A DNA stretch of 64,000 nucleotides, taken from Paenibacillus shirakamiensis. GTDB taxonomy: Bacteria; Bacillota; Bacilli; Paenibacillales; Paenibacillaceae. Shown here piece after piece: positions 8,070 to 16,815 of the stretch (within the stretch, counting starts at the first letter, position 1; every line of letters begins with the position of its first letter). A program made the position numbers and the translations under genes. The stretch spans positions 310,001-374,000 of the forward strand of contig NZ_JAGGLD010000003.1 of NCBI RefSeq assembly GCF_017874255.1, in the 5' to 3' direction. The notes beneath the pieces were generated by a model. It ran no database searches. It was not told where the DNA came from and saw nothing but the letters and a program-made list of their open reading frames with translations.

Positions 8070-9155
8070 TTAGTTATAATTCAGCAGTGGCTTCACGCAC
8101 ACAGGCTTAGACACTTGCGCTGTTAACCCTGTAAATGCTAACTTACCCGTCTTCGTATCCACCTTGAATACGGCCAAGTTATTCGAATCCCGATTAGCTA
8201 CAATCATCCACTCCCCACTCGGCGTTAAGGTAAAATGTCTTGGATGTCCACCTTCTGAAGAGACATGTTCTACTAGCTTAAGCTGACCGTCTTCGGGCTC
8301 AACCTCAAACAAGACGATACTATCGTGCCCGCGATTAGAACCATACACATAACGTCCATCGCTAGAGACCGCGATCTCTGCTGTGCCATTCTCCCCTTGG
8401 AATCCATCTGGTAAAGTGGAGACGACCTGCTGAAGTGTAAGTTCGCCTGCATTCGCCTCATAAGTAAATGCGGCAATTGTAGAGTTGACTTCATTGATGA
8501 CGTAGACTTTATCTCCTTGAGGATGGAAGGCTAAATGACGTGGACCTGAACCCGGTGGCAGCACCGCATCTTTATGGAATACAAGCTCACCTTTCGTACG
8601 ATCCAGTGCATATATTCTTACAATATCTAGTCCTAAGTCACATACCAACACATACTTCTCATCTGGGCTGAACCATGCCGAATGAACATGCGGCTTATCC
8701 TGACGTTCCGGATCTACCCCATGTCCTGTATGCTGCTTCATATCCAGCAATGCACCTAGTGTTCCGTCTGCATTCAGACCGATAAGTCCCACTTGTCCTC
8801 CGTGATAAGCGGCAACGACTAGGAAACTATGATCTTGATCCCGATTAATGTGACATGTAGTTGCATGTAAATTCAGCTCTCGGCTGATTTCTGTTAAAAT
8901 ACCGCTAGTCTCATCAAAGGTGAAAGCTACAGCTTCCCCAGCTTTCGTATCCTCCGCTACCGTCTCTCCAATCGCATAGAGCCTATGCTTGGCAGCATCT
9001 ACATTAAGAAATGTAGGATTCTTCAGCCCCGATACCTGATCCAGCTCTTTTAATTCCCCTGTATTTTGATTGAGTTCATACGTATAGACACCGGGACCTT
9101 CTGCTTCCGCATAAGAACCTACGAATAGCAGTTGACGATCTTGTTGTTGCGACAT
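8070..9155 (-). CDS. lactonase-family beta-propeller (6-phosphogluconolactonase type)
   Basis: 361 residues from the ATG preceded by AGGAGGAATAGAGGA; the frame extends 20 codons further upstream but without a ribosome binding site. It belongs to the seven-bladed propeller lactonase family (PF10282; Pgl/YkgB-type), with repeated blades such as GTAEIAVSSDGRYVYGSNR and HPRHFTLTPSGEWMIVANR. The E. coli member hydrolyses 6-phosphogluconolactone in the pentose phosphate pathway. No signal peptide is present, so it is cytoplasmic. Gluconokinase elsewhere in the window makes 6-phosphogluconate, the product of this step. Some family members act on other lactones. Confidence 0.82.
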   Translation of the reverse strand: MSQQQDRQLLFVGSYAEAEGPGVYTYELNQNTGELKELDQVSGLKNPTFLNVDAAKHRLYAIGETVAEDTKAGEAVAFTFDETSGILTEISRELNLHATTCHINRDQDHSFLVVAAYHGGQVGLIGLNADGTLGALLDMKQHTGHGVDPERQDKPHVHSAWFSPDEKYVLVCDLGLDIVRIYALDRTKGELVFHKDAVLPPGSGPRHLAFHPQGDKVYVINEVNSTIAAFTYEANAGELTLQQVVSTLPDGFQGENGTAEIAVSSDGRYVYGSNRGHDSIVLFEVEPEDGQLKLVEHVSSEGGHPRHFTLTPSGEWMIVANRDSNNLAVFKVDTKTGKLAFTGLTAQVSKPVCVKPLLNYN

Positions 9156-9242
9156 TCCTCTATTCCTCCTAGTCTGTAGACATTCTTGTTCATATTGTTC
9201 TACAAATAGAAGCAAATGTAAAGTCAGCTTAAGCCCAGTGTA

Positions 9243-10235
9243 TTACAATTCGATACGTCTTTTCTCCCGTGCGGATTGCAGACAAGCTTCGATTAATCTC
9301 AAATTCAGCACAGCATCCTCCGGCTCAAATAAAGGAGGTTCAATACCCATAGCCGCGCGACCAAAATCCTCTACTTCTCTAATAAATGCATTCACATTAC
9401 GCTCACGATACTCCTGTAATTGACGATTTTGGAACATAAAATACCCTGATTGCTCTTTACCCGAAAAAGCATGAGGAATCTCTATTCTACCTTCGCTACC
9501 CCGAATTTCTAGACTACGTCGCTCTTCCGCCCACATGCCACAATCGAACGTTAATGCGAGGCCATCTTTAAATTCAACCAGACCACTGGACATCATATCG
9601 ACGCCGCCATGTTCCTCAGAGAATAAGGCATTTACTGTAACAGCCTTAGGTTCTAAGCCTGTAAAAAAGCGTGCTGCACTCAGTGGATATCCCCCCACAT
9701 CATACAGCGAACCGCCTCCCCAATCTTTTTGATAGCGTATGTTCGCCTTTTCGCTTGGATTATTATAAGTGAACGATGCCCGAATGACACGTAGATCACC
9801 GATACCGCCTCCAGCAATCATGCGCTGTGCACGGCGTAGGACGGGATGATGTCTATACATCAATGCTTCTGCAAAATGAACGCCCGCAGTCCGGCAAGCC
9901 TTTACCATCTCTGCTGCCTCAAGGCTGGTTAAAGCCACTGGTTTCTCGCATAAGACATGCTTTCCCGCCTCTGCTGCACGAATCGTCCACTCGTAGTGAA
10001 GATGATTAGGTAGCGGAATATAGACGGCATCCACATCAGGATCCTGCAATAATTCTTCATACGACCCGTAAGCCTGAGGAGCATGAAATTGCTCAGCAAC
10101 CCCTCTACTTTTGTCTAAATTTCGACTAGCTACCGCTTGTATTACGCCGTTCGAGGAGTCTGCAATAGCTGGCATTACACTATTGCGAGCAATATTTGCA
10201 CAGCCCATAATTCCCCATCGTAATGTAGTATTCAT
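9243..10235 (-). CDS. Gfo/Idh/MocA-family NAD(P)-dependent oxidoreductase
   Basis: 330 residues. The N-terminal Rossmann fold has WGIMGCANIARNSVMPAI, a variant of GxGxxA, then VDAVYIPLPNHLHYEW and the catalytic-lysine motif CEKPVALT (Lys about 97). The C-terminal half is the family's alpha/beta dimer domain, with YDVGGYPLSAARFF. Members oxidise or reduce sugars and polyols; the substrate cannot be named. Its start faces the start of a second family member, with about 230 bp between, though the two share limited sequence identity by eye. It could form a unit with the lactonase downstream, but a gap of about 90 bp leaves that open. Confidence 0.88.
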   Translation of the reverse strand: MNTTLRWGIMGCANIARNSVMPAIADSSNGVIQAVASRNLDKSRGVAEQFHAPQAYGSYEELLQDPDVDAVYIPLPNHLHYEWTIRAAEAGKHVLCEKPVALTSLEAAEMVKACRTAGVHFAEALMYRHHPVLRRAQRMIAGGGIGDLRVIRASFTYNNPSEKANIRYQKDWGGGSLYDVGGYPLSAARFFTGLEPKAVTVNALFSEEHGGVDMMSSGLVEFKDGLALTFDCGMWAEERRSLEIRGSEGRIEIPHAFSGKEQSGYFMFQNRQLQEYRERNVNAFIREVEDFGRAAMGIEPPLFEPEDAVLNLRLIEACLQSAREKRRIEL

Positions 10236-10380
10236 CTAAGAGTTCCCCCATTCATGATATAAAAGTGCTCATTCTTCACATGAGACTGCTCATTCTTCGT
10301 TCAAAGCCCGCACAATCGGTTAAACATATCTAATAAGCATAAACCTGTAAGCCGAAGATGAAACAGAATCTAGCGGATGG

Positions 10381-10410
10381 TTTTAAAGCCCATGGGAAAT
10401 ACCGTATAAT
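10381..10410 (+). promoter_or_regulatory. possible promoter for the second Gfo/Idh/MocA gene
   Basis: A perfect -10 box TATAAT (10405-10410) sits 18 bp after a weak -35 box TTTTAA, about 60 bp before the ATG. Confidence 0.4.
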
Positions 10411-10469
10411 AAAGTATTCAGAAATTTAGAAAGTCTGATAAGAATGGACTAGACCGAGGAGTGGAAAGG

Positions 10470-11564
10470 ATGAAAACCATCAAAGTAGGTGTCATCGGTG
10501 GAGGCGGGATTGCAGGCGCCCATGCCAAAGCATATTTGAAACTACCTTTTGTAAAAGTGGTTGCTGTTGCTGATTTAATGGAAGGACGAGCAGCACAGTT
10601 TATTGAGAAATATAGCCTGAGCGAAGCTCAACCTTTTACCGATTACCGAGAATTATTGAAGCTTGATCTGGATGCTGTAAGTATATGTACGCCCAATGTA
10701 TCTCATCATCAAATTTCCATTGATGCCCTTAGAGCCGGTAAGCAAGTTCTTCTGGAGAAACCCATGTCCGTTACTCTAAGTGAAGCCATCGATATGGTCC
10801 ATGTATCCAAACAAATGAATCGTATGCTCTCGATTGGATTTCAACCGCGTTATGATCCGAATATGAAAATGCTTCGCGAGATTGTGCAATCCGGCCAACT
10901 TGGCAATGTGTATTATGCCGAGACAGGGGGAGGCAGACGCCGCGGGATGCCCGGCGGAACTTTCATTAGCAAAAAATTAGCAGGGGCAGGGGCCATGATT
11001 GATGTAGGCTGTTATTCTTTGGACCTTGCACTAAATACGCTGGGACATCCCCGTCCACTAACGGTATCTGCCTTTACCACGAACCATTTCGGAACCAATG
11101 CTCGGTACCATCCTGAAGCTTCTAAATTTGAAGTAGAAGATTTCGGCGTGGCTATGATTCGGTTCGAGAATGATATGGTGCTTCAATTCAAAATCTCATG
11201 GGCTATGCACATGGACTCTCTGGGCCCTACGATCTTCCTTGGTACAGAGGGTGGCATTAAAGTAACGCCTTATGGATCAGGCCCATGGGCTGGAATCTGG
11301 AACGATAAAGTAGGGTCAATGAAGATGTTCCAAGATGATGAAATTGGACAAATCTCCAGAGATTTAGCATTAGTTGATCACGACCTTAATCTCTTCCATG
11401 AGAAAATTCGCGATTTTGCCGAAGCGGTTCGTGATGATCGACCTGCTCCCATTCCAGGGGAAGAGATTGTCATTCAGCAAGCTATTATTGATGGCATTCT
11501 GCGTTCATCTCAACAACGTAAAGAAGTATCCGTTGAGCTGCCCTTGAACATCACAGAAGTATAA
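10470..11564 (+). CDS. Gfo/Idh/MocA-family oxidoreductase
   Basis: 364 residues from the ATG with GAGGAG eight bases upstream; a GTG three codons earlier overlaps the ribosome binding site. The Rossmann motif is VIGGGGIAGAHAKAYL, followed by LDAVSICTPNVSHHQI and the catalytic-lysine segment LLEKPMSVT. The dimer domain includes DVGCYSLDLALNTLGHP. The family acts on sugars such as inositol, glucose or glucosides. The substrate is unknown. A strong hairpin terminator follows, so it is monocistronic. Confidence 0.9.
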   Translation: MKTIKVGVIGGGGIAGAHAKAYLKLPFVKVVAVADLMEGRAAQFIEKYSLSEAQPFTDYRELLKLDLDAVSICTPNVSHHQISIDALRAGKQVLLEKPMSVTLSEAIDMVHVSKQMNRMLSIGFQPRYDPNMKMLREIVQSGQLGNVYYAETGGGRRRGMPGGTFISKKLAGAGAMIDVGCYSLDLALNTLGHPRPLTVSAFTTNHFGTNARYHPEASKFEVEDFGVAMIRFENDMVLQFKISWAMHMDSLGPTIFLGTEGGIKVTPYGSGPWAGIWNDKVGSMKMFQDDEIGQISRDLALVDHDLNLFHEKIRDFAEAVRDDRPAPIPGEEIVIQQAIIDGILRSSQQRKEVSVELPLNITEV

Positions 11565-11588
11565 TTATAATGAGATACAAGATTACGC

Positions 11589-11627
11589 AAAAAGAGCTTG
11601 CGGAGAACATTCTCCGCAAGCTCTTTT
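11589..11627. terminator. strong bidirectional intrinsic terminator
   Basis: A perfect 16-bp stem, AAAGAGCTTGCGGAGA and its complement, closes over a 6-base loop and ends in CTTTT on the + strand and AAAA on the other side. It separates the convergent oxidoreductase and catalase genes. Confidence 0.85.
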
Positions 11628-11678
11628 CTATTTAGATGTTTTCTATTTAGATCTTTTCTATTTATCTCTATTTAGATG
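11624..11678. repeat. four short tandem repeats TTTTCTATTTAGAT
   Basis: The 15-base unit TTTTCTATTTAGATG/C occurs at 11624 and 11639, then in shortened forms at 11654 (13 bases) and 11667 (12 bases). The block sits between the terminator and the katE stop codon, in a 3' untranslated position. Confidence 0.75.
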
Positions 11679-11693
11679 AAGGTAGCATCACCC

Positions 11694-13778
11694 TTAAATC
11701 TTTCTTGCCCAGTGACGACTTTCTTGAATGCCATCGATTATCGCTTTACCGAATTTGTCACCTTCCGCTCCAGTGTCATGAATGACAACGCCTGGGCTTG
11801 GGGCAATTCCTGCGGCTTGTAACAGCTCTGTTGCATCTGTTCCAATTGCAATCGTCTTATAGTGTTGGAAAGCTTCGCGCAAGAAATTGCCTGTCTTGCT
11901 ATCGGTCTTCAGTGCATCTGCACTTGCCTTACCCCCTACAGCATATACAGCGTCAAACAGTACAGAATCTGCATTTAGAAGGGTATGAACAGGTTCTGCA
12001 AGGGTTCCTTTATCTCCGCGAATCGGTGTAAGATCCAGCCCTACAATTTCAGGTGTAACACCTGCCGCTTGCATGCTAGTCAATACGGATTTGACTTCCG
12101 CTTCATTATACCCGTCTGCCATTAGCAATGCTGCTTTGCGCGTCTTAGCAGATTTGATCGTATTCATCTGACTAAGAGCTGGAGATTTCGCAGTTACACC
12201 TGTAGCCACGCCTTTTTTAGCCTGAGCGTTGATACCCGCTGCAATACGTTCTGCCAACACTTCATCGACTTGACTGAACACATCCACTACATTTTGACGA
12301 ATTTCCTTGCTCTTGACTTTACCAAGTTCAAATCGGAAAGCATTTACGATATGTTCCTTCTCTACATCAGACATGCTGTTCCAGAATAAAGTTGCTTGGC
12401 TAAAGTGGTCTTTAAAGCTATCACTACGTGCCTGTACTTTGCGGCCTTCAACCTTCTCCGCATAATGCGCATAACCGCCTTCTTTCTCCGAAGCAGGAGC
12501 AGGAGAATTGCCGGCAATCGTATTTTTATGATAACTAACGGGGCCAGTATTAATCGTCATGCGATGCATACCATCACGTTGATTATTGTTCACAGGTGCC
12601 ACAGGTCGGTTGATCGGAATCTCCGCAAAGTTAGGTCCACCTAGACGTGACAACTGCGTATCTGTATAAGAGAACAATCTTCCTTGAAGTAGGGGATCGT
12701 TAGAGAAATCAATTCCGGGAACCAGGTGACCTGGGTGGAAAGCTACTTGTTCGGTCTCTGCGAAGAAATTATCTGTATTACGATTCAGCGTCATTTTACC
12801 AATGATCTGAACCGGGACAAGTTCTTCTGGCCATAACTTGGTTGCATCCAAAATATCGAAATCAAATTTGAATTCATCTTCTTCACTTAGCAATTGCACA
12901 CCGAATTCGAATTCAGGATAGTTGCCTGTCTCAATAGCTTCCCACAGGTCGCGGCGATTGAAATCCGGATCTTTACCAGCAATCTTTTGCGTCTCATCCC
13001 AGACTAAAGAGTGTACACCCAGCACAGGTTTCCAGTGGAACTTAACGAATGTACCTACACCCTGCTCGTTCACTAGACGGAAAGTATGCACACCAAACCC
13101 TTCCATCATCCGGAAACTTCTTGGCAAAGAACGATCAGACATCGCCCACATAACCATATGTGCCGATTCTGTATTAGCCGATACAAAGTCCCAGAATGTA
13201 TCATGAGCCGATGCCGCTTGCGGAATCTCATTATGAGGTTCCGGCTTCACCGCGTGAATAAAGTCAGGGAACTTCATCGCGTCTTGAATAAAGAATACCG
13301 GCATATTATTACCTACAAGGTCATAATTGCCTTCTTCTGTGTAGAACTTCGTAGAGAAGCCACGCACATCACGTACCGTATCACTAGAACCTCTAGAACC
13401 AGCAACTGTCGAGAAACGTACGAATACTGGCGTTTTTAGCGATGTATCGTTTAGAAATTTAGCTTTGGTATAAGGAGCTAACGACTTATATAATTCAAAG
13501 GTTCCGTGGGCACCGAAACCGCGAGCATGAACAATACGCTCTGGAATACGCTCATGGTCAAAATGGGTCATCTTCTCACGGAAATGGAAATCTTCCATTA
13601 AGGTAGGTCCTCGTAATCCTGCTTTCAAAGAAAACTCATCTTCACTAACCCGGAGACCCTGATTGGTCGTCAACTTTTGACCGTCATTATTTACACGATA
13701 TTCTTCTAGTTGTTGATCTTTGCTATCTTCATGTAAATTGCCATTTGCTGCAGATGATTGATTGTCTTTATCATTCAT
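11694..13778 (-). CDS. katE: large-subunit heme catalase with C-terminal DJ-1/PfpI-like domain
   Basis: 694 residues, matching the clade II catalases of B. subtilis KatE and E. coli HPII, which break down hydrogen peroxide. The core has the catalytic histidine in RIPERIVHARGFGAHG, the asparagine in LVGNNMPVFFIQD, and the heme tyrosine in RLFSYTDTQ. The C-terminal ~150 residues form a flavodoxin/amidotransferase-like domain (KAALLMADGYNEAEV), typical of large catalases. The start is the ATG with AGGAGG ten bases upstream; 28 further upstream codons are not supported. In B. subtilis the gene belongs to the general stress response; I cannot identify a clear sigma-B or PerR site here. A LytTR gene is divergent. 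Confidence 0.95.
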   Translation of the reverse strand: MNDKDNQSSAANGNLHEDSKDQQLEEYRVNNDGQKLTTNQGLRVSEDEFSLKAGLRGPTLMEDFHFREKMTHFDHERIPERIVHARGFGAHGTFELYKSLAPYTKAKFLNDTSLKTPVFVRFSTVAGSRGSSDTVRDVRGFSTKFYTEEGNYDLVGNNMPVFFIQDAMKFPDFIHAVKPEPHNEIPQAASAHDTFWDFVSANTESAHMVMWAMSDRSLPRSFRMMEGFGVHTFRLVNEQGVGTFVKFHWKPVLGVHSLVWDETQKIAGKDPDFNRRDLWEAIETGNYPEFEFGVQLLSEEDEFKFDFDILDATKLWPEELVPVQIIGKMTLNRNTDNFFAETEQVAFHPGHLVPGIDFSNDPLLQGRLFSYTDTQLSRLGGPNFAEIPINRPVAPVNNNQRDGMHRMTINTGPVSYHKNTIAGNSPAPASEKEGGYAHYAEKVEGRKVQARSDSFKDHFSQATLFWNSMSDVEKEHIVNAFRFELGKVKSKEIRQNVVDVFSQVDEVLAERIAAGINAQAKKGVATGVTAKSPALSQMNTIKSAKTRKAALLMADGYNEAEVKSVLTSMQAAGVTPEIVGLDLTPIRGDKGTLAEPVHTLLNADSVLFDAVYAVGGKASADALKTDSKTGNFLREAFQHYKTIAIGTDATELLQAAGIAPSPGVVIHDTGAEGDKFGKAIIDGIQESRHWARKI

Positions 13779-13992
13779 GAGTTCGCTTCCTCCTTGAGAT
13801 TCATAGCTTGGAAAACCTTTTAGAATTTGTTGTATATTAACGAATAAGGTCAAAAGCAACATCTGGACAAAAAGTCCCTCTTAGAATATAAACACTTTCT
13901 CTATTAACCAACCAAGGTATACATATTTTTGTTTGAAATTAAAAGATTTAATTGTATAGATCTTTCTTTTTAGCATATTGCACAAAAAAAAC

Positions 13993-14047
13993 TGTGAAAA
14001 ATGTGAAAAAATAATGCACAAAACGTTCATATTATGTTAAGATAATA
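13993..14047. promoter_or_regulatory. tandem 9-mers and inverted repeat between katE and the LytTR gene
   Basis: Two adjacent copies of TGTGAAAAA (13993-14001, 14002-14010) are followed by TATTAT-GTTAAG-ATAATA (14030-14047), a perfect 6-bp inverted repeat. LytTR domains bind short direct repeats, so autoregulation is possible; this is inference. Confidence 0.35.
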
Positions 14048-14080
14048 ACGCTTCCATTAATCTTTTAAAGGGGGATTTGG

Positions 14081-14428
14081 ATGTTATATACGGAGCTTAG
14101 ACCACGTAATGTGTACGAGGATTTGGACCCAGGGGCAGATGCTTATTTCTTCAAAGTCGGAGATCAAGGTGTGGTCATTTTTCATGGACGCAACTACAAT
14201 CTTAAAAAGAGACTGACGGACGAAGAACAACGGACATTGCTTCACCATCCCTCATTTTTCCGGATTACGTGTCATTTATTTGTGAATGTCGACAAAATAA
14301 CTGAAATCGATCACAATACCCTGCACTTTAGAGACGCTATACATGGGGTGAAATCGATAGAAGTCCCTCGTAAGATGGCTGAGCAACTACGCCGGCTAAT
14401 CCATACACGGAACTCTATCGCGATATGA
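14081..14428 (+). CDS. stand-alone LytTR-type DNA-binding protein
   Basis: 115 residues in which nearly the whole protein resembles a LytTR DNA-binding domain: LKKRLTDEEQRTLL, then FFRITCHLFVNVDKITEID, which corresponds to the family's FxRxHRSxLVNxxxI, and a late SIEVPRKMAEQLRRLI. There is no receiver domain and no membrane segment, so it is not a usual response regulator. The ribosome binding site is AAAGGGGG. It is transcribed away from katE and ends in a terminator. It may bind its own upstream repeats; its signal is unknown. Confidence 0.75.
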   Translation: MLYTELRPRNVYEDLDPGADAYFFKVGDQGVVIFHGRNYNLKKRLTDEEQRTLLHHPSFFRITCHLFVNVDKITEIDHNTLHFRDAIHGVKSIEVPRKMAEQLRRLIHTRNSIAI

Positions 14429-14433
14429 TGATG

Positions 14434-14470
14434 AAAGCCGTCTTCTCTGAGGAAGACGGCTTTGTTGTCT
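14434..14470. terminator. terminator between the LytTR gene and the epimerase gene
   Basis: AAAGCCGTCTTC pairs perfectly with GAAGACGGCTTT over a 6-base loop; a T-rich stretch follows on the + strand. The genes on either side converge. Confidence 0.8.
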
Positions 14471-15460
14471 TTACTTTATATATATTCTGGCTGTCTCTTC
14501 CCAAATCTCGCCACATTCTAAACCGAACAATCCAATCTCCTCGGCCGGCAACGATATATTGGGAGCATTAACTAAATTCACTTGCGGTTCAGGACAGAAA
14601 AAACCTGGCGTTCCCTCATTATTGTAGATCATCCACTGTTTGTAGGAAGTTCCCACGTCATAGACTAAAGTTACCTGCTGTACTGTATCCGTAAGCTCCA
14701 TTCGATTCCGCCCATTCTGGGGAGCAACGGTATAGTGGTGGTCCAAATTCTCTGAAAAAGGATGTAAGGTTCCTTCCCTTAAAGAATGATCGGTTGGAGA
14801 CACAGGCAGCTTTCTTCCCGTTGGAAGCATCCGTTCATTCATTTCCCAACGTTCTCCTACCGTAAGCTTCACCTGATAATTTGACGCCTGACTACCTGGA
14901 ATGAATGGGGCATTAATCGCTGTGTGAAAAGCGAGTAGACAAGGCAGGCGCTTGTCTCCATCATTATGAATCCATATGCGCTGAGAGAGCCCATCCGCCC
15001 CCAATGTATATTGAAGCTTCATTGTGAACTGAAAAGGAAATTGAGCATAGACAGGATGCTGTTCATTCACCGTAATAGATACCGTAACATAGCTATGATG
15101 CTGGGTAGTCCCAAAATCTTCTATTTCCCAAGGAGTTGTATGCAAGAAACCATGTAAATGGTTATGTCGATCGGGCTCGTTAATAGATAATTCATATGTC
15201 TGTCCATCCCAAGGAAACTGTCCATCTTCATACCGATTAGGTGGAAAAAGCACAGGAATACCGTAGACCGCCGGTTTCTGCTTGAACATCTCCATTTCAT
15301 GCTCAGGTTCCCGCAGGAAATTCCAACCTTTTATCGTATCACGAAAAGCTACTAAATTCCCCCCATATTCAGGGAGAATCACGGCCTCATATAATCCGGC
15401 GGTAAGTCGAATGGCAGATTCGCCGCCATATGTATCTTTGAATGCTTGTATTTTGCCCAT
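14471..15460 (-). CDS. aldose 1-epimerase-family protein
   Basis: 329 residues of the GalM/YeaD-type beta-sandwich mutarotase family (PF01263). Features are VILPEYGGNLVAFRD near the start, PVLFPPNRYEDG, the histidine-bearing HNHLHGFLHTTPWE, and LAFHTAINAPF; the C-terminal glutamate would lie in GFFCPEPQ. The closest style is the group of distant GalM homologues that accept various aldoses or sugar phosphates. The start is the ATG nine bases after AAGGGAAG; a second ATG two codons earlier is too close to it. No neighbouring sugar gene fixes the substrate. Confidence 0.85.
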   Translation of the reverse strand: MGKIQAFKDTYGGESAIRLTAGLYEAVILPEYGGNLVAFRDTIKGWNFLREPEHEMEMFKQKPAVYGIPVLFPPNRYEDGQFPWDGQTYELSINEPDRHNHLHGFLHTTPWEIEDFGTTQHHSYVTVSITVNEQHPVYAQFPFQFTMKLQYTLGADGLSQRIWIHNDGDKRLPCLLAFHTAINAPFIPGSQASNYQVKLTVGERWEMNERMLPTGRKLPVSPTDHSLREGTLHPFSENLDHHYTVAPQNGRNRMELTDTVQQVTLVYDVGTSYKQWMIYNNEGTPGFFCPEPQVNLVNAPNISLPAEEIGLFGLECGEIWEETARIYIK

Positions 15461-15551
15461 GTTCATCTTCCCTTTCTGGTGTACATACATAAAATTGAAT
15501 GTTCTCCACATACTTCATAGTAAAACATCTAAGAAATGGAGCGTAATTCCA

Positions 15552-16427
15552 ATGTCTAATTCAATGAGTGTGCGTACCTTGTGGATCTGCAGTTGCGTAT
15601 TAGTCTTATGCACTTCCTGCGGCTCCCGCCAATCTGCTGATAAGTCCCCTTCCCCCACTGCTTCTAACTCAAAAGCATGGAGCACCGATACTGGCAATGC
15701 TGTATGGATTCCTCTGGATTCTGCCGCCGATGCTATGGGCCTAAGGATAAAAGATACATCTAATACCACACAACTCGGTTACACGGATGCAATGTATGAG
15801 ATCCATGAGGGACAGCATCGGGCTCGTTCCAAAGGATTATCTCTTAAGTTAAGACATGTGCCGGTTCGTCAGGGGAACCGAATCTATATCACGCAAGAGG
15901 ATTTGTCCACATTATTAGGTACCCCTACTTCTTGGGATAAAAACACGCAAAAGGTGCAGATCCAACCCTTTTCGTCTCAAGAAGCCCAACTGTTAACGCC
16001 TAACGCAAATGATACTCCGCTACGTAGTCTTTCAGCTGTAGACAAAGAAGCGCTCATTGCTTTTGCCAAACGATTCCTAGGAGTACGTTATGAATTTGGT
16101 TCCTCTCCTTATGAGCAGAGCAAAACCTTTGACTGTTCTTCTTTTACCCAGTATGTATTCAAGAAATACGATATCGATTTACCTAGACTCGCCAGTCAGC
16201 AGGCTGAACTAGGAACGGCAGTTACCCGCAGTGAACTGCAGACGGGCGATTTGATTTTTTTCACTGTTCCGGGCCGATTTAAAGATGACAAGATCCCCGG
16301 ACATGTCGGAATATACATTGGAGACGGCAAGTTCATCCATACGTGGGGAGATCCCGGGGTTCAAATCAGTGACTTAGACAAGGGCTACTGGAAAGGCGTC
16401 ATTCTTTCCATGCGCAGGGTACTGTAA
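15552..16427 (+). CDS. NlpC/P60 cell-wall hydrolase, probable lipoprotein
   Basis: 291 residues. The N-terminus has a hydrophobic signal (LWICSCVLVLCTSC) ending in a plausible lipobox cysteine. Residues ~45-140 resemble the copper-amine-oxidase-like stalk domain (PF07833) often seen in Paenibacillus surface proteins. The C-terminal ~120 residues are an NlpC/P60 gamma-D-glutamyl-peptidase domain with catalytic Cys in FDCSSFTQYVF, His in GHVGIYIG, and a third polar His in FIHTWGD. It would cut peptidoglycan stem peptides outside the membrane. GGAG lies ten bases before the ATG. The frame is open further upstream, but only inside the divergent epimerase gene. Confidence 0.9.
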   Translation: MSNSMSVRTLWICSCVLVLCTSCGSRQSADKSPSPTASNSKAWSTDTGNAVWIPLDSAADAMGLRIKDTSNTTQLGYTDAMYEIHEGQHRARSKGLSLKLRHVPVRQGNRIYITQEDLSTLLGTPTSWDKNTQKVQIQPFSSQEAQLLTPNANDTPLRSLSAVDKEALIAFAKRFLGVRYEFGSSPYEQSKTFDCSSFTQYVFKKYDIDLPRLASQQAELGTAVTRSELQTGDLIFFTVPGRFKDDKIPGHVGIYIGDGKFIHTWGDPGVQISDLDKGYWKGVILSMRRVL

Positions 16428-16711
16428 TTACAAAGATTCACACAAGCTTGTCACTTCTGAACCTGAGTCGATACACAGTGGGGGCGGCGTCTAAGACAGC
16501 GATCTAGGATGCTTCATGATTCTGAATTTGGCCCAGCCTCCACATTTAATACGCAATCTTCCACATCCGTATTCTCCGCGTACTGCTAAGCTTGCCTTCA
16601 AGTATATCATGAACCTCCACATAACAGATTCCTGACTTATCTATAGACTTCATATCGACTTCCTTGCATACATTCCCCTTAGTTAAATGTTAAATAGACT
16701 TATAAAAATTA

Positions 16712-16740
16712 TTGCCTTGCTTGGAAAAATCTAGTATGAT
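16712..16740 (+). promoter_or_regulatory. sigma-A promoter for the ABC exporter operon
   Basis: TTGCCT (16712-16717), a 17-bp spacer and TATGAT (16735-16740) lie about 75 bp before the first permease start. The stretch 16428-16711 holds no convincing gene. Confidence 0.7.
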
Positions 16741-16815
16741 GTATTCCTTCTTTCATTTTTCGCCTTGACTGAAGTTGACGAACAGCTCGTCACTCTAACT
16801 TATCGGAGGTGTACT

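Noticed and set aside
9535..10009. + strand frames inside the Gfo/Idh/MocA gene
   Set aside because: Antisense shadows with no ribosome binding site.
13086..13439. 117-residue + strand frame inside katE
   Set aside because: Antisense shadow of a strongly conserved catalase gene.
13863..13992. PerR or sigma-B site upstream of katE
   Set aside because: TTAGAAT-like and AT-rich pieces are present, but nothing fits either consensus well enough to report.
16440..16640. Short minus-strand frames in the gap before the ABC exporter
   Set aside because: Frames of about 35-39 codons exist with weak start sites, but none shows a family, a consistent frame or a terminator.
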